Assembly (NCBI RefSeq): GCF_046058945.1
Contig: NZ_CP175511.1
Span: forward strand, 682,001-746,000
Direction: 5' to 3'
From: Brochothrix campestris
Lineage (GTDB): Bacteria > Bacillota > Bacilli > Lactobacillales > Listeriaceae
Length of the DNA: 64,000 bases
Part shown: positions 25,329-34,308 of the stretch, piece by piece
Numbering within the stretch: position 1 is the first letter of the stretch
Layout: every line of letters starts with the position of its first letter
The notes under the pieces: model-generated
Database searches by the model: none
What the model was told of the DNA's origin: nothing
Seen by the model: the letters and a program-made list of their open reading frames with translations, nothing else
Position numbers and translations under genes: made by a program

Positions 25329-26540
25329 ATGGGCATTGTTGTTTTGAAATTTGGAGGCACATCAGTAGGTGATGTAGCTAAGATTAAGGCTACGGCTGAG
25401 CAAGCGATTCGTGAAAAAGCACAAGGAAATCAGGTGGTTGTAGTTGTCTCAGCGATGGGGAAATCAACCGATGACTTAGTCGCGTTAGCAACAGTAATTA
25501 ACCCACAGGCAAGTACACGCGAAATGGACATGTTGCTCACAACGGGCGAACAGGTCACCATTTCACTATTAACGATGGCGCTACAGGCTGCTGGTCAAAA
25601 GGCGGTCTCCTATACAGGTTGGCAGGCTGGTATTATTACTGAAGCGGTACATAGTAATGCTCGGATTCAAACAATCGAAACAACAAAAATTGCAACGGCG
25701 TTAGCTGACAATCAGATTGTCATTGTTGCTGGTTTTCAGGGAATGAGTGAAAACGGTGAAATTACGACCTTAGGTCGCGGTGGTTCAGATACAACGGCAG
25801 TTGCTTTAGCAGCGGCCTTAGGTGCTGCTAAATGTAGTATTTGTACCGATGTCGTTGGTGTGTTCACAAGTGATCCCCGTTATATTACAGGTGCACAAAA
25901 GTTAAGAGAGATTGATTACGATGAAATGTTAGAACTTGCCAATCTCGGTGCGGGTGTGTTGCATCCGCGGGCAGTCGAATATGCAAAAAATCACCAAATC
26001 CCATTAGAAGTACGTGGAGCACATGTGACAGAAACGGGAACAATTATTAAGGAGGGAACATTATTGGAAACAAAACAAGTTGTGCGAGGCGTGGCCTTTG
26101 ATGATGAAATTGCGCGTATTCGTGTGAGTTTCACATCGATTACAGCGATGAATATCGCCTGTATTTTTACGAAGTTAGCAGAGGCACATATTGACGTTGA
26201 TATTATTGTCCAAAGTATCGGAGAAGACGATGGACCATCAGCGGTGTCATTCTCATTAAAAGAAGCTGCACTCGATGAAGCAGTGGCGATTTTAGCAGCC
26301 TATAAAGACGTGATTGGCTATGATAGCTTAGTGACTGAGGCTGGTTTGGCGAAGGTATCAATTGTTGGTTCGGGGATGGTTTCCAATCCAGGGGTAGCGG
26401 CGCAAATGTTTACGGAATTGCGTCAAGCCGATGTGGACATTCGGATGATTAGTACTTCTGAAATCAAGGTATCCGTTGTGGTACCGCAGGCTAAAATGCT
26501 CGTAGCAGCAAACGTATGCCATACTGCTTTTGAGCTTTAA
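25329..26540 (+). CDS. lysC: Aspartate kinase (lysine-regulated, with internal beta-subunit start)
   Basis: First step from aspartate to lysine, diaminopimelate, threonine and methionine. The 403 residues have the kinase domain (VLKFGGTSVGDVAKI, VVVSAMGKSTDDLV, TTLGRGGSDTTAVALAAALGA) and two C-terminal ACT regulatory domains (about 265-400, VSFTSITAMNIACIFTKLAEA, KVSIVGSGMVSNPGVAAQMF). The ATG at 25329 lies 8 bases from AGGAGAG. Inside the gene AAGGAGGG (26049-26056) precedes TTG at 26064-26066, codon 246, the position at which Bacillus subtilis LysC starts its separate beta subunit. Controlled by the lysine riboswitch. The C-terminus is a few residues longer than a minimal ACT end. Confidence 0.95.
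   Translation: MGIVVLKFGGTSVGDVAKIKATAEQAIREKAQGNQVVVVVSAMGKSTDDLVALATVINPQASTREMDMLLTTGEQVTISLLTMALQAAGQKAVSYTGWQAGIITEAVHSNARIQTIETTKIATALADNQIVIVAGFQGMSENGEITTLGRGGSDTTAVALAAALGAAKCSICTDVVGVFTSDPRYITGAQKLREIDYDEMLELANLGAGVLHPRAVEYAKNHQIPLEVRGAHVTETGTIIKEGTLLETKQVVRGVAFDDEIARIRVSFTSITAMNIACIFTKLAEAHIDVDIIVQSIGEDDGPSAVSFSLKEAALDEAVAILAAYKDVIGYDSLVTEAGLAKVSIVGSGMVSNPGVAAQMFTELRQADVDIRMISTSEIKVSVVVPQAKMLVAANVCHTAFEL
26064..26540 (+). CDS. lysC: Aspartate kinase beta subunit, in-frame internal translation (predicted)
   Basis: Predicted separate product of 158 residues made of the two ACT domains alone, starting at TTG 26064 with a strong ribosome site 7 bases upstream. Bacillus subtilis aspartokinase II is an alpha2-beta2 enzyme formed this way, and the codon number (246) coincides. 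Confidence 0.6.
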   Translation: METKQVVRGVAFDDEIARIRVSFTSITAMNIACIFTKLAEAHIDVDIIVQSIGEDDGPSAVSFSLKEAALDEAVAILAAYKDVIGYDSLVTEAGLAKVSIVGSGMVSNPGVAAQMFTELRQADVDIRMISTSEIKVSVVVPQAKMLVAANVCHTAFEL

Positions 26541-26542
26541 AT

Positions 26543-26638
26543 CGTAGTCTACCTATTCAATCTAATCACCTCGTAAACAAAGTCGCTGCATCACTTTTCA
26601 CAGAAAAAGCAGTTTGATTCAACTTTGTCTACAATCTG
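26543..26638 (+). repeat. Terminator-associated repeat R5, right-half copy
   Basis: CTATTCAATCTAATCACCTC, then AAACAAAGTCGCTGCATCAC and the right end CAACTTTGTCTACAATCTGA. Only the right module is present; the left module and hairpin unit are missing. It abuts the terminator at 26639. Confidence 0.8.
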
Positions 26639-26664
26639 AGCTACTTTTTAAGTGGCTTTTTTTG
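26639..26664 (+). terminator. Terminator of lysC, abutting R5
   Basis: Stem AGCTACTT/AGTGGCT with one G-T pair, T run. Confidence 0.8.
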
Positions 26665-26867
26665 TGGAGAAAAAGAACGAACAAGCCTCATATCATTTGC
26701 TCATGCCTTGCTTTTATTTGTACAATGAAACAACAATGTTTTGTGACTAGTTATAAATGATTGTTTCAAAAGAACGTAATGTGTGAGATACCCTGCTAAC
26801 AGTCAATTGAATTGTTGAATTCGTAAGGTCTCATTGGTTGAACAACAGAATTTGGGGAGTGGTAAAC

Positions 26868-28037
26868 GTGAAAAATGAGGCGGTTAAAAGCGAGGCAGGA
26901 TTTTTAAGTGCGAATATCATTATTAGTATTGTGGTTTTATATTTAGTCAGTGTCACGATGATTTATTTAGTAACCAAGAGTTTTAATTTAGTGATTATGC
27001 AAACCTTATGGTACATCGTGGGCTCAGTGGGAATAGCAATCATCCGATTATTTGATACAAAATTGATTGAGAAATACGCCATCTGGTTATACTTTGGAGG
27101 TATCCTATCGTTGGTAGCAGTTTTATTGTTTGGTAGCAATATTAATGGTGCGCAACGGTGGCTAAAGTTTGGTCCAGTTAGCTTGCAAACGTCTGAGTTT
27201 ATGAAAATTTTTTATGTGTTGTTTTTGGCACATGTCATCGCAAAGCATCGTCAGACAAAACAACGTGCCAGTGATATTCTGTTGATTGGTAAAGTACTAG
27301 GGGTTTTAATTATCCCACTAATTTTCATTTTAAAACAACCTGACTTAGGGACTGCTATCGTTTTTATCATTATTACGTGTGGCATGTTGTTTATTGGGGG
27401 CATCTCGAAGAAAATTATTGCCTTAGCCATTTTGATAGGCGGTACCATCTTAGGTTTATTTGCTTATTTAGTTATTTTTAACCGTGGGCTGTTATTAAAA
27501 ATAGGGTTTGAAAATTACCAGTTTAAACGGATTGATACATGGTTCGATGGTTCTGCAGTAGATGCCGATTCGGCCTTTAATGTTGAACAAGCCGTTAAGG
27601 CGATTGGATCAGGTGGCTATTTTGGCAATGGCTTTGAATCGCAGGTCTATGTGCCGGAACGCCATACGGATTTTATTTTCAGTATGATTGGTGAAACCAC
27701 TGGTATGATTGGCTGTGCCATTTTGATTATTGTTTACTTTTTTCTGATGTATTATTTAATTCGGACGTGTTTTATGACGAAAACACTGTATCACACCTAT
27801 GTGATTTCAGGTATTTTGATTTTGATGAGTTTTCATATGTTTCAAAACATTGCGATGAACATCGGCCTAATGCCGGTTACGGGGATTCCACTGCCCTTTA
27901 TAAGTTATGGCGGATCCTCAATTTTAGCAAATATGCTCAGTTTAGGCATCGTTCTAGCGATTCAAAAAAATCATTATGAATCAGTCTTCGGTAAAAAACG
28001 GCAGTACGAAGAAATGGCGACTAATTTTGAGGAGTAG
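26868..28037 (+). CDS. rodA: SEDS-family glycosyltransferase, RodA-like
   Basis: Peptidoglycan polymerase of the SEDS family, working with a class B PBP; RodA types serve elongation. The 389-residue protein has about ten hydrophobic segments and the family signatures GAQRWLKFGPVSLQTSEFMKI, GSGGYFGNGFESQ...HTDFIFSMIGE (the essential acidic loop) and GIPLPFISYGGSS. YVPERHTDFIFS is closer to RodA than to FtsW, and a second SEDS gene at 56341 fits FtsW. The start is GTG at 26868 behind GGGGAGTGG. It is a single gene with 326 bp of repeat remnant and promoter sequence upstream and no PBP gene beside it. Confidence 0.88.
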   Translation: MKNEAVKSEAGFLSANIIISIVVLYLVSVTMIYLVTKSFNLVIMQTLWYIVGSVGIAIIRLFDTKLIEKYAIWLYFGGILSLVAVLLFGSNINGAQRWLKFGPVSLQTSEFMKIFYVLFLAHVIAKHRQTKQRASDILLIGKVLGVLIIPLIFILKQPDLGTAIVFIIITCGMLFIGGISKKIIALAILIGGTILGLFAYLVIFNRGLLLKIGFENYQFKRIDTWFDGSAVDADSAFNVEQAVKAIGSGGYFGNGFESQVYVPERHTDFIFSMIGETTGMIGCAILIIVYFFLMYYLIRTCFMTKTLYHTYVISGILILMSFHMFQNIAMNIGLMPVTGIPLPFISYGGSSILANMLSLGIVLAIQKNHYESVFGKKRQYEEMATNFEE

Positions 28038-28103
28038 GCTAATGCCTTTACTGCAATTTTATGCTAAAATAAAGGCATTGAATCGAAGTGAAGGTGATGT
28101 TTA

Positions 28104-28559
28104 ATGACCACATTAACAATAGCAAATTTAGAAGATACAGAACGTCTCGGTCTGAGCATCGGTCGTCTGTTAGAAGCCAACGATTGCATTTTACTCGAGG
28201 GTGATTTAGGTGCGGGCAAAACAACTTTAACAAAGGCGATTGCCCGTGGTTTAGGTGTTGAAGCAATGGTTAAAAGCCCGACCTTTACTATCATTCGCGA
28301 GTATGAAGGACGGTTACCGTTATATCATATGGATGCCTACCGTCTTGAAGATGCAGACGATGATTTAGGATTTGAAGAATACTTTACCAATAACGGTGTA
28401 GTAGTCGTTGAGTGGGCGCATTATATTGCTACTTTTTTACCGTCGCAGTTTTTACGTCTGTCACTCAAACATATTGATGAATTTTCACGTGAACTAACAA
28501 TCGAAGCAGAAGGCGAGCATTATCAAATGCTCGTTGAGGAGGTCTTGGCACAATGGTAA
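28104..28559 (+). CDS. tsaE: tRNA t6A threonylcarbamoyladenosine synthesis ATPase
   Basis: P-loop ATPase that regenerates the TsaB-TsaD complex during t6A37 formation on tRNAs reading ANN codons. The 151 residues have Walker A GDLGAGKTTLTKAI (about residue 35), the threonine-rich KSPTFTIIREYEG, MDAYRLEDADDDLGFEEYF and VVVEWAHY. The start follows GAAGGTGATG. It overlaps tsaB by 7 bp, opening the operon tsaE-tsaB-rimI-fumC-tsaD. Confidence 0.95.
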   Translation: MTTLTIANLEDTERLGLSIGRLLEANDCILLEGDLGAGKTTLTKAIARGLGVEAMVKSPTFTIIREYEGRLPLYHMDAYRLEDADDDLGFEEYFTNNGVVVVEWAHYIATFLPSQFLRLSLKHIDEFSRELTIEAEGEHYQMLVEEVLAQW

Positions 28560-29257
28560 CACTCGCAATTGATTCATCAGCAAAAGCAATGACTGTCGGT
28601 CTAGTTAACGACGAAACCGTCTTAGGTGAAATCACCTTGAACGTCCAACAAAATCACAGTGTACAATTGATGCCAGCTATCGAGTATTTGATGGCAGCGA
28701 GTCAGGTTACACCGCAACAACTTAGCGCGATTGCCGTCGCCCAAGGACCAGGTTCTTACACAGGTTTGCGCATTGGGGTAACAATTGCGAAAACACTTGC
28801 CTGGGATTTAAAACTGCCGTTATATGGTGTGTCGACCTTACGAACGTTGGCTGATAATATTACGGTGTTCGATGGTTTAATCGTTTCGTTAGTCGATGCC
28901 CGACGCAATGCTGTTTTCGCGGGTATTTATCGTCGCGCAGCAATAGGCGATACGATTGAAACGGTTGTGACTGATCAATACGTCACGATGCCCGACTTGC
29001 TCGAGCAACTCGCAGAGCGTCAAGAAGCGGTGATGATCGTTGCCTCAGCAGCTGATATTAGTCTCTATCAAGCACAAATTGAAGAACATTTGGCACAAAC
29101 TGTTTTTGCAGATACGGCCGCTGGGATGCCGTCAGGGGCACGCTTGGCGTTACTTGCTCAATATGAAAAACCACAGGATGTCCATACATTTGTGCCAACC
29201 TATATTCGCATGACAGAAGCGGAAACCAATTGGCGTAAAGCCCAAGGATTAGATTAA
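28553..29257 (+). CDS. tsaB: tRNA t6A synthesis protein TsaB
   Basis: Inactive ASKHA-fold partner of TsaD needed for t6A transfer. The 234 residues begin with TLAIDSSAKAMTVGL and contain the conserved AVAQGPGSYTGLRIGVTIAKTLAWDLKLPLYGVSTL. The C-terminal half is variable, as in the family. Gene overlaps on both sides (7 bp with tsaE, 1 bp with rimI) show tight coupling. An older name is YeaZ/YdiC. Confidence 0.95.
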   Translation: MVTLAIDSSAKAMTVGLVNDETVLGEITLNVQQNHSVQLMPAIEYLMAASQVTPQQLSAIAVAQGPGSYTGLRIGVTIAKTLAWDLKLPLYGVSTLRTLADNITVFDGLIVSLVDARRNAVFAGIYRRAAIGDTIETVVTDQYVTMPDLLEQLAERQEAVMIVASAADISLYQAQIEEHLAQTVFADTAAGMPSGARLALLAQYEKPQDVHTFVPTYIRMTEAETNWRKAQGLD

Positions 29258-29730
29258 TGGCTAGTTCATTAACCTTTCGTCCAGCAGTGGCGCGTGATAT
29301 TGATCAGCTTGTTGCGATTGAACAGGCCTGTTTTGCAACACCTTGGGATCGAGCCGCGTTTGCATATGAATTAACCATCAATCAGTATGCCTATTACGTT
29401 GTGATTGAAAGTGAGCAGACGATTATTGGTTATGCAGGGGCCGGCTTTATTTTTGATGAAGGTCATATAACTAATGTGGGGATATTACCGGCTTACCGTG
29501 GTCAAGGATTAGGGTTGCGACTCATGCAACAACTCATCGCACAGGCACAAAAACAACAGGTCAGTTACTTAACGTTAGAAGTACGCGAAAGCAATGTGAT
29601 TGCCCAGCGCTTATATCAGAAATTGGCTTTTCGTCCAGTCGCTCTTCGCAAAAAATATTACAGTGATAATCAAGAAGATGCGCTTATTATGCGGGTTGAT
29701 TTTAACAAAGAGAGTGAGGATGTCAAATGA
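29257..29730 (+). CDS. rimI: Ribosomal protein bS18 N-alpha-acetyltransferase (GNAT)
   Basis: GNAT acetyltransferase predicted to acetylate the N-terminus of ribosomal protein S18. The 157 residues have the family start (LTFRPAVARDIDQLVAIEQACFATPW), the acetyl-CoA motif NVGILPAYRGQGLGLRLMQQL and LEVRESNVIAQRLYQKLAFRPV. The gene starts in the last codon of tsaB (sharing A of TAATGG) and overlaps the next gene by 4 bp. In Bacillus and Listeria rimI is followed directly by tsaD; here fumC intervenes. Confidence 0.93.
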   Translation: MASSLTFRPAVARDIDQLVAIEQACFATPWDRAAFAYELTINQYAYYVVIESEQTIIGYAGAGFIFDEGHITNVGILPAYRGQGLGLRLMQQLIAQAQKQQVSYLTLEVRESNVIAQRLYQKLAFRPVALRKKYYSDNQEDALIMRVDFNKESEDVK

Positions 29731-31133
29731 ACGTGCGAATAGAACATGATACGATGGGTGAAATTGCAGTGCCCGCCGACCATTTATGGGGTGCACAAAC
29801 ACAACGGAGCCTCGAGCATTTTAAAATTGGTACTGAAAAAATGCCAGATGCACTTATTTTAGCATTTGCTCAGTTGAAAAAAGCAGCAAGTGTTGCGAAT
29901 CATAACTTGAATAAATTGTCAGCTGCTAAGCAAGCAGCCATTGCACAAGCCTGTGATGAAATTATTGCCGGTCAATGGGCCGATGAATTTCCGTTATCGC
30001 TCTGGCAAACTGGTAGTGGCACGCAGACGAACATGAATATGAATGAGGTCATTGCCTATCGTGCGAATCAGTTAACGTCAGAAACAATTCATCCGAATGA
30101 CGATGTTAACATGTCTCAGAGTTCAAATGATACGTTTCCGACAGCGATGCATATTGCTGCTTATGCTGAAATACAGTCTAGCTTGCTGCCAGTTGTGGCA
30201 CAGATGCAGGCTGTCATGTTGCAAAAACAAGCACAATACCAACAGCTTGTTAAGATTGGTCGGACGCATTTACAAGATGCGACTCCTTTAACTTTTGGGC
30301 AAGAAATTTCTGGTTGGGAAGCGATGCTTAGCATGTCGATGCACCAGATTAACGAAAGTGCGCAACACTTATTAGCGTTAGCGATTGGCGGTACAGCAGT
30401 CGGTACCGGCTTAAATGCGCATCCGCTGTTCGGTGCGAAGGTGGCCCAACAGTTAAGCGTACAAACCGGTTACCCGTTTGTGAGTGCTGACAATAAATTC
30501 CATGCGCTGACTAGTCATGATGGCTTAGTTTATGCGCATGGTGCAATTAAAGGCCTCGCTGCCAATGCGCTGAAAATTGCTAACGACATTCGCTTGTTAG
30601 CAAGTGGCCCACGCAGTGGCATCGGTGAGTTACAGTTACCCGCAAATGAACCTGGTAGTTCAATTATGCCAGGTAAGGTGAATCCGACGCAGGCGGAAGC
30701 CTTAACGATGGTAAGTGTACAAGTGATGGGAAACGATGCGGCAATCGGCTTTGCAGCTAGTCAAGGTAACTTTGAGCTGAATGTCTATAAGCCTGTTATT
30801 ATTTATAATTTTTTACAGTCGGTCGGCTTATTAACCGATGCACTGCGCTCATTTAATGTTAATTGCTTGGTAGGAATGGAAGCAATCCCGAGTCGGATGG
30901 ACGAATTAGTACAGCAATCACTCATGCTCGTTACGGCTTTAAATCCGCAGATTGGCTATGAAAAAGCAGCGAAAATTGCCAAGGCTGCCTTTGTTAATAA
31001 TTGCTCACTCAAAGAAGCGGCCATTGCTTCAGGTGACGTCACTCCAGCGCAATACGAACAATGGATTGATCCACTAAAAATGGTGAATTTACAAACGTCA
31101 ACAACTGAAGGTGAAGAAACTAATGGAAACTAA
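29727..31133 (+). CDS. fumC: Fumarate hydratase, class II
   Basis: Interconverts fumarate and malate. The 468 residues match class II fumarases: EHDTMGEIAVPADHLWGAQTQRS, WQTGSGTQTNMNMNEVI, SQSSNDTFPTAMH, KIGRTHLQDATPLTFGQE and the flexible catalytic loop GSSIMPGKVNPTQAEALTMV. Aspartase (AspA) is related, but AQTQRS and GSGTQTNMN are fumarase forms. It is oddly placed: it starts 4 bp inside rimI, and tsaD starts 11 bp inside its 3' end, so it is translationally coupled in the t6A operon. Codon use looks the same as its neighbours, so the placement is not a recent intrusion. Confidence 0.93.
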   Translation: MNVRIEHDTMGEIAVPADHLWGAQTQRSLEHFKIGTEKMPDALILAFAQLKKAASVANHNLNKLSAAKQAAIAQACDEIIAGQWADEFPLSLWQTGSGTQTNMNMNEVIAYRANQLTSETIHPNDDVNMSQSSNDTFPTAMHIAAYAEIQSSLLPVVAQMQAVMLQKQAQYQQLVKIGRTHLQDATPLTFGQEISGWEAMLSMSMHQINESAQHLLALAIGGTAVGTGLNAHPLFGAKVAQQLSVQTGYPFVSADNKFHALTSHDGLVYAHGAIKGLAANALKIANDIRLLASGPRSGIGELQLPANEPGSSIMPGKVNPTQAEALTMVSVQVMGNDAAIGFAASQGNFELNVYKPVIIYNFLQSVGLLTDALRSFNVNCLVGMEAIPSRMDELVQQSLMLVTALNPQIGYEKAAKIAKAAFVNNCSLKEAAIASGDVTPAQYEQWIDPLKMVNLQTSTTEGEETNGN

Positions 31134-32145
31134 GCGCTTAATTTTAGCATTTGAATCAAGCTGTGATGAAACGAGTGTCGCAGTTGTACAAAACGGCTCA
31201 GAAATCTTATCGAATGTGGTGTCTTCGCAAATTAAAAGTCATCAACGATTTGGTGGCGTAGTGCCTGAAATCGCATCACGTCATCACGTTGAACAAATTA
31301 CGTATGTGATTGAAGCAGCTTTGACAGAAGCTGGCAAAACGATAGATGAAATGGACGCCATCGCTGTGACACAAGGACCTGGTTTGGTCGGTGCCTTGTT
31401 AATCGGTGTTAGTGCCGCTAAATCATTGGCGTTTGTCCATCAAAAACCATTGATTGGTGTCCATCATATTGAAGGTCATATTTTAGCGAATCGATTAGTC
31501 CAACCCTTAACGTATCCACTGATTGCACTAGTCGTTAGTGGTGGGCATACCGAGTTAGTCTACATGGCCAACGATCATAGTTTTGAAATCATCGGTGAAA
31601 CACGTGATGATGCCGCTGGTGAAGCGTATGATAAAGTTGGACGGACAATGGGACTGACGTATCCTGGAGGAGCCAAGATTGATAAATTGGCGCTTGAAGG
31701 CGAAGATACCTATCATTTTCCACGGGCAATGCTCCATGAAGATAACTTGGATTTTAGTTTTTCAGGTTTAAAATCGTCATTTATCAATACGATTCATAAT
31801 AAAGAACAACGCAATGAACCAATCGATAAAGCCAATTTTGCGGCGAGTTTCCAGGCGGCTGTAGTGGAAGTGCTCGTGACCAAAACGATGCGTGCGTTGG
31901 AACACTATTCGGTCGGTATGCTTGTTATGGCTGGTGGTGTGGCCGCGAACCAAGGGTTACGTCAAGGCTTAGCAGCTGCTTTAACAGCACAGTTCCCTGA
32001 GGTTGAATTGGTGATTCCGCCGTTAAGTCTCTGTGGCGATAATGCCGCAATGATTGGTGCAGCAGGCGATATGTTGTTGCAACAAGGTGTCTTTAGTGAC
32101 ATGAGTTTGAATGCCCGCCCGGGTTTTATGTTTGAAAAACATTAA
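31123..32145 (+). CDS. tsaD: tRNA N6-adenosine threonylcarbamoyltransferase
   Basis: Transfers the threonylcarbamoyl group to A37 of tRNA. From the ATG at 31123, 8 bases after AAGGTGA, it is 340 residues of the ASKHA fold: LAFESSCDETSVAVV, SRHHVEQI, the metal-binding HHIEGHILANRL, LVVSGGHTELVYM, DDAAGEAYDKVGR, GLKSSF and MAGGVAANQGLR. All metal- and nucleotide-binding residues are present. It is the last gene of the operon and is followed by a terminator joined to a remnant of the repeat family. Confidence 0.96.
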   Translation: METKRLILAFESSCDETSVAVVQNGSEILSNVVSSQIKSHQRFGGVVPEIASRHHVEQITYVIEAALTEAGKTIDEMDAIAVTQGPGLVGALLIGVSAAKSLAFVHQKPLIGVHHIEGHILANRLVQPLTYPLIALVVSGGHTELVYMANDHSFEIIGETRDDAAGEAYDKVGRTMGLTYPGGAKIDKLALEGEDTYHFPRAMLHEDNLDFSFSGLKSSFINTIHNKEQRNEPIDKANFAASFQAAVVEVLVTKTMRALEHYSVGMLVMAGGVAANQGLRQGLAAALTAQFPEVELVIPPLSLCGDNAAMIGAAGDMLLQQGVFSDMSLNARPGFMFEKH

Positions 32146-32155
32146 TACTCACTTA

Positions 32156-32213
32156 GGAACAGCAGATATCTTCAGTCTGAAAAAAGATAGCATGAGCTAT
32201 CTTTTTTTTTGTC
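32156..32213 (+). terminator. tsaD terminator joined to repeat remnant R6
   Basis: AACAGCAGATATCTTCAGTC (about 32159-32178) resembles the reversed left end of the repeat family. The terminator AAGATAG/CTATCTT with nine or more T follows at 32184-32210. The rest up to the ABC gene (32214-32435) holds only a possible promoter (TTGACA 32362-32367, 17 bp, weak TAGTCT 32385-32390). Confidence 0.7.
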
Positions 32214-32435
32214 CTAATTAATTTTAAGCAATACACAGTTATTTTTAAGTGATAGCTAAGCTAACGATAACATAGGTGATAATCTATAAATGTTAAAAAT
32301 GATGTTCGATATAAATAATAGTCTAGCGATATATAATCTCAGAAAGGTAACGACTGGTTGATTGACAGCGCTGCTTGAGAAGGATAGTCTAACGCTAATA
32401 CACGGAGAAAGTGTAAAAGATGGGTGGAGGTTATC

Positions 32436-33305
32436 ATGTTACACGCTCAAAACATTACGAAAAAGTGGGGACAGACGAAGGTGTTGGATGACCTGTCGGT
32501 GAGCTTAGCGCCAGGAACAATCACCGCCATTATTGGGCCGAATGGCTGTGGAAAAACGACCTTGTTTCGCTTGTTAGCGGGTATTATTGCACCAACAACG
32601 GGGACTGTCTCACGGTCAGAACGATTGAAACACTGTTTCTTCTTACAAGGTCATGAGATGCTGTATGATCATTTACAGTTCGTAGCAGCCATGTATCAGT
32701 CGTCCCAATCGCTTGGAGCGTTGGTGAAAAAATTACAGCTCACTGCTTGGATCCATCGCAAAGTGAAACATTATTCATTGGGGATGAAACAGCAGCTCTT
32801 GTTTGCGATGGCACTATTGTCTGAGACCTCCTTCTATTTATTGGATGAGCCCTTTAATGGACTCGATGTAATTGTGGCGCAACGATTGAAGCAACAGGTG
32901 ATGAGCTTGAAAAAACAGGGGGCAACGATTGTTTTTTCATCGCATCAGCACTCTGATAGTGACCAATTAGCGGATGACTGTTATTTTATGAAGGCTGGGA
33001 AATTGCTTGAACAGACGACGATTCAACCAACGACTGAGCGTTATTTACTCAGGCTCAATCGTGTACCCCTCGCAACCGAAATCGCATATTTAACAGCGGA
33101 AGCAAACGTTCAGCAACTGGTAATGAACGATGAGAACCTTACTGTTACGATCACACCTGAAACAATACATGCCTTCATTAAGAGCTGTGAAGCATGTCAG
33201 TTAACAGTTAAGACCGTGACTAGTAGGCTGGATGAAACGAGACGAGCATATGAAGCACTCTATGGTGAGGAGGGGAAGCGTGATGTTGCAGCTGTTAGCC
33301 TTTGA
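32436..33305 (+). CDS. ABC transporter ATP-binding protein
   Basis: ATPase of an ABC-2 type exporter of unknown substrate. The 289 residues carry Walker A GPNGCGKTT (about 36), signature YSLGMKQQL, Walker B SFYLLDEPFNGLD and the switch histidine in IVFSSHQHSD. The signature begins YSLG instead of LSGG, a form common in antibiotic and lipid exporters of the CcmA/NatA group. About 90 residues follow the ATPase core. Start ATG lies 5 bp after GGTGGAGGT. It overlaps the permease gene by 23 bp. Confidence 0.88.
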   Translation: MLHAQNITKKWGQTKVLDDLSVSLAPGTITAIIGPNGCGKTTLFRLLAGIIAPTTGTVSRSERLKHCFFLQGHEMLYDHLQFVAAMYQSSQSLGALVKKLQLTAWIHRKVKHYSLGMKQQLLFAMALLSETSFYLLDEPFNGLDVIVAQRLKQQVMSLKKQGATIVFSSHQHSDSDQLADDCYFMKAGKLLEQTTIQPTTERYLLRLNRVPLATEIAYLTAEANVQQLVMNDENLTVTITPETIHAFIKSCEACQLTVKTVTSRLDETRRAYEALYGEEGKRDVAAVSL

Positions 33306-34224
33306 ATTGAAAAAAGTGGGGAAGCAAAAAGCGGGCTATGTTACACTCATTCTCTTGCTCATCGCCGTTGTGGGAGTCTATGGTTTACATCATAATCAAG
33401 TAAAGATCCTAACCCAAACGGCCATCTCTGATCAACAAGTAAATAACACCTCGATTGAACTGACCTTGCATCAATTACAGTTGCAAGAAGCGGATGAAGG
33501 AATAAACCAAATGATTGCCAGTAATGAGCATGAGCTTCAATTGGGAAAAGACCGCTTAACCGCCTTGCAATTAGAGATAGAAAGCTTAGTTTATCGATTA
33601 GACCAGATTGCAGCCGGGACATTAGCAGATGGAGAAGAGACGCGTGCGATTGAAGCGGGCCTTGCTCTCAAACGTAAGTTGGCAGCTGAGCATTATCCAG
33701 TCAATGACACAGGATTTTTCATTTGGGCACCTGATTTTGCGGAGGCAAGCCTCTCGTATTTGTTTCCGTATAGTTTAGCCGGTTGCAGTGGTGGATGGAG
33801 CATCTTTTCTTATCCGGTCATTATTCAAACGGTGGGCAGTTATCATTTGAGTTCTATCGGTGTTCTGTTGTTGCAAACAACCGTGTTGAGTCTAACGGTA
33901 CTTTATTTTTTAGTCAACCTTGCAAGCCTGTGCGTGTTGCTCTTGAAAAATAGCGTATTGACCTTGAGTGTGTTGATTGTATGCCTGATAGCTACACAAC
34001 AGATGGTTGAACGATTAGATACAATCGATGCATGGTGGGTAGTGTATAATCCGTTTGTGTATGCGAATGTTGTGGGCACAGTTGATGGCACTTTGGCAAA
34101 TTATCTTCATGCCTCCGAGGTCAACACCGTGTTTGCCGCGGTCATCTTAAGTGGTGCGGGTCTAATTTGTGGTTTGATTGGCTACTGCTTTCATCGTCAG
34201 GAAAAATTGTGTTTAGTGAAATAA
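33283..34224 (+). CDS. ABC-2 type permease
   Basis: Membrane partner of the preceding ATPase. The 313 residues show one N-terminal membrane helix (about 16-33), a soluble loop with a coiled-coil-like region (about 40-140, NHELQLGKDRLTALQLEIESL), then about five hydrophobic segments to the C-terminus. This is the layout of ABC-2 permeases. Start by ATG at 33283 behind GAGGAGGGG; a GTG one codon upstream is possible. No accessory gene or immunity motif reveals the cargo. Confidence 0.8.
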   Translation: MLQLLAFELKKVGKQKAGYVTLILLLIAVVGVYGLHHNQVKILTQTAISDQQVNNTSIELTLHQLQLQEADEGINQMIASNEHELQLGKDRLTALQLEIESLVYRLDQIAAGTLADGEETRAIEAGLALKRKLAAEHYPVNDTGFFIWAPDFAEASLSYLFPYSLAGCSGGWSIFSYPVIIQTVGSYHLSSIGVLLLQTTVLSLTVLYFLVNLASLCVLLLKNSVLTLSVLIVCLIATQQMVERLDTIDAWWVVYNPFVYANVVGTVDGTLANYLHASEVNTVFAAVILSGAGLICGLIGYCFHRQEKLCLVK

Positions 34225-34305
34225 AAGTGAAAGCAGCTCATTCAACTTCGCAAAAAGCGGAACTATCGTACAAACCGTCAGTAACTGGATCAGCCTAACT
34301 AAGTG
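34225..34305 (+). repeat. Repeat remnant R7
   Basis: GTGAAAGCAGCTCATTCAAC matches the start of the 120-bp hairpin unit (GTGAAATCAGCTCGTTCAAC at 50519-50538). The rest is too diverged to fold as in other copies. Confidence 0.6.
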
Positions 34306-34308
34306 AAT

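Noticed and set aside
29727..31133. Aspartate ammonia-lyase instead of fumarase
   Set aside because: AQTQRS and GSGTQTNMN are fumarase-type motifs; aspartase forms differ there.
32436..34224. Bacteriocin or lantibiotic cluster around the ABC pair
   Set aside because: No precursor peptide, modification enzyme or immunity gene is seen; only a lone ABC-2 exporter.
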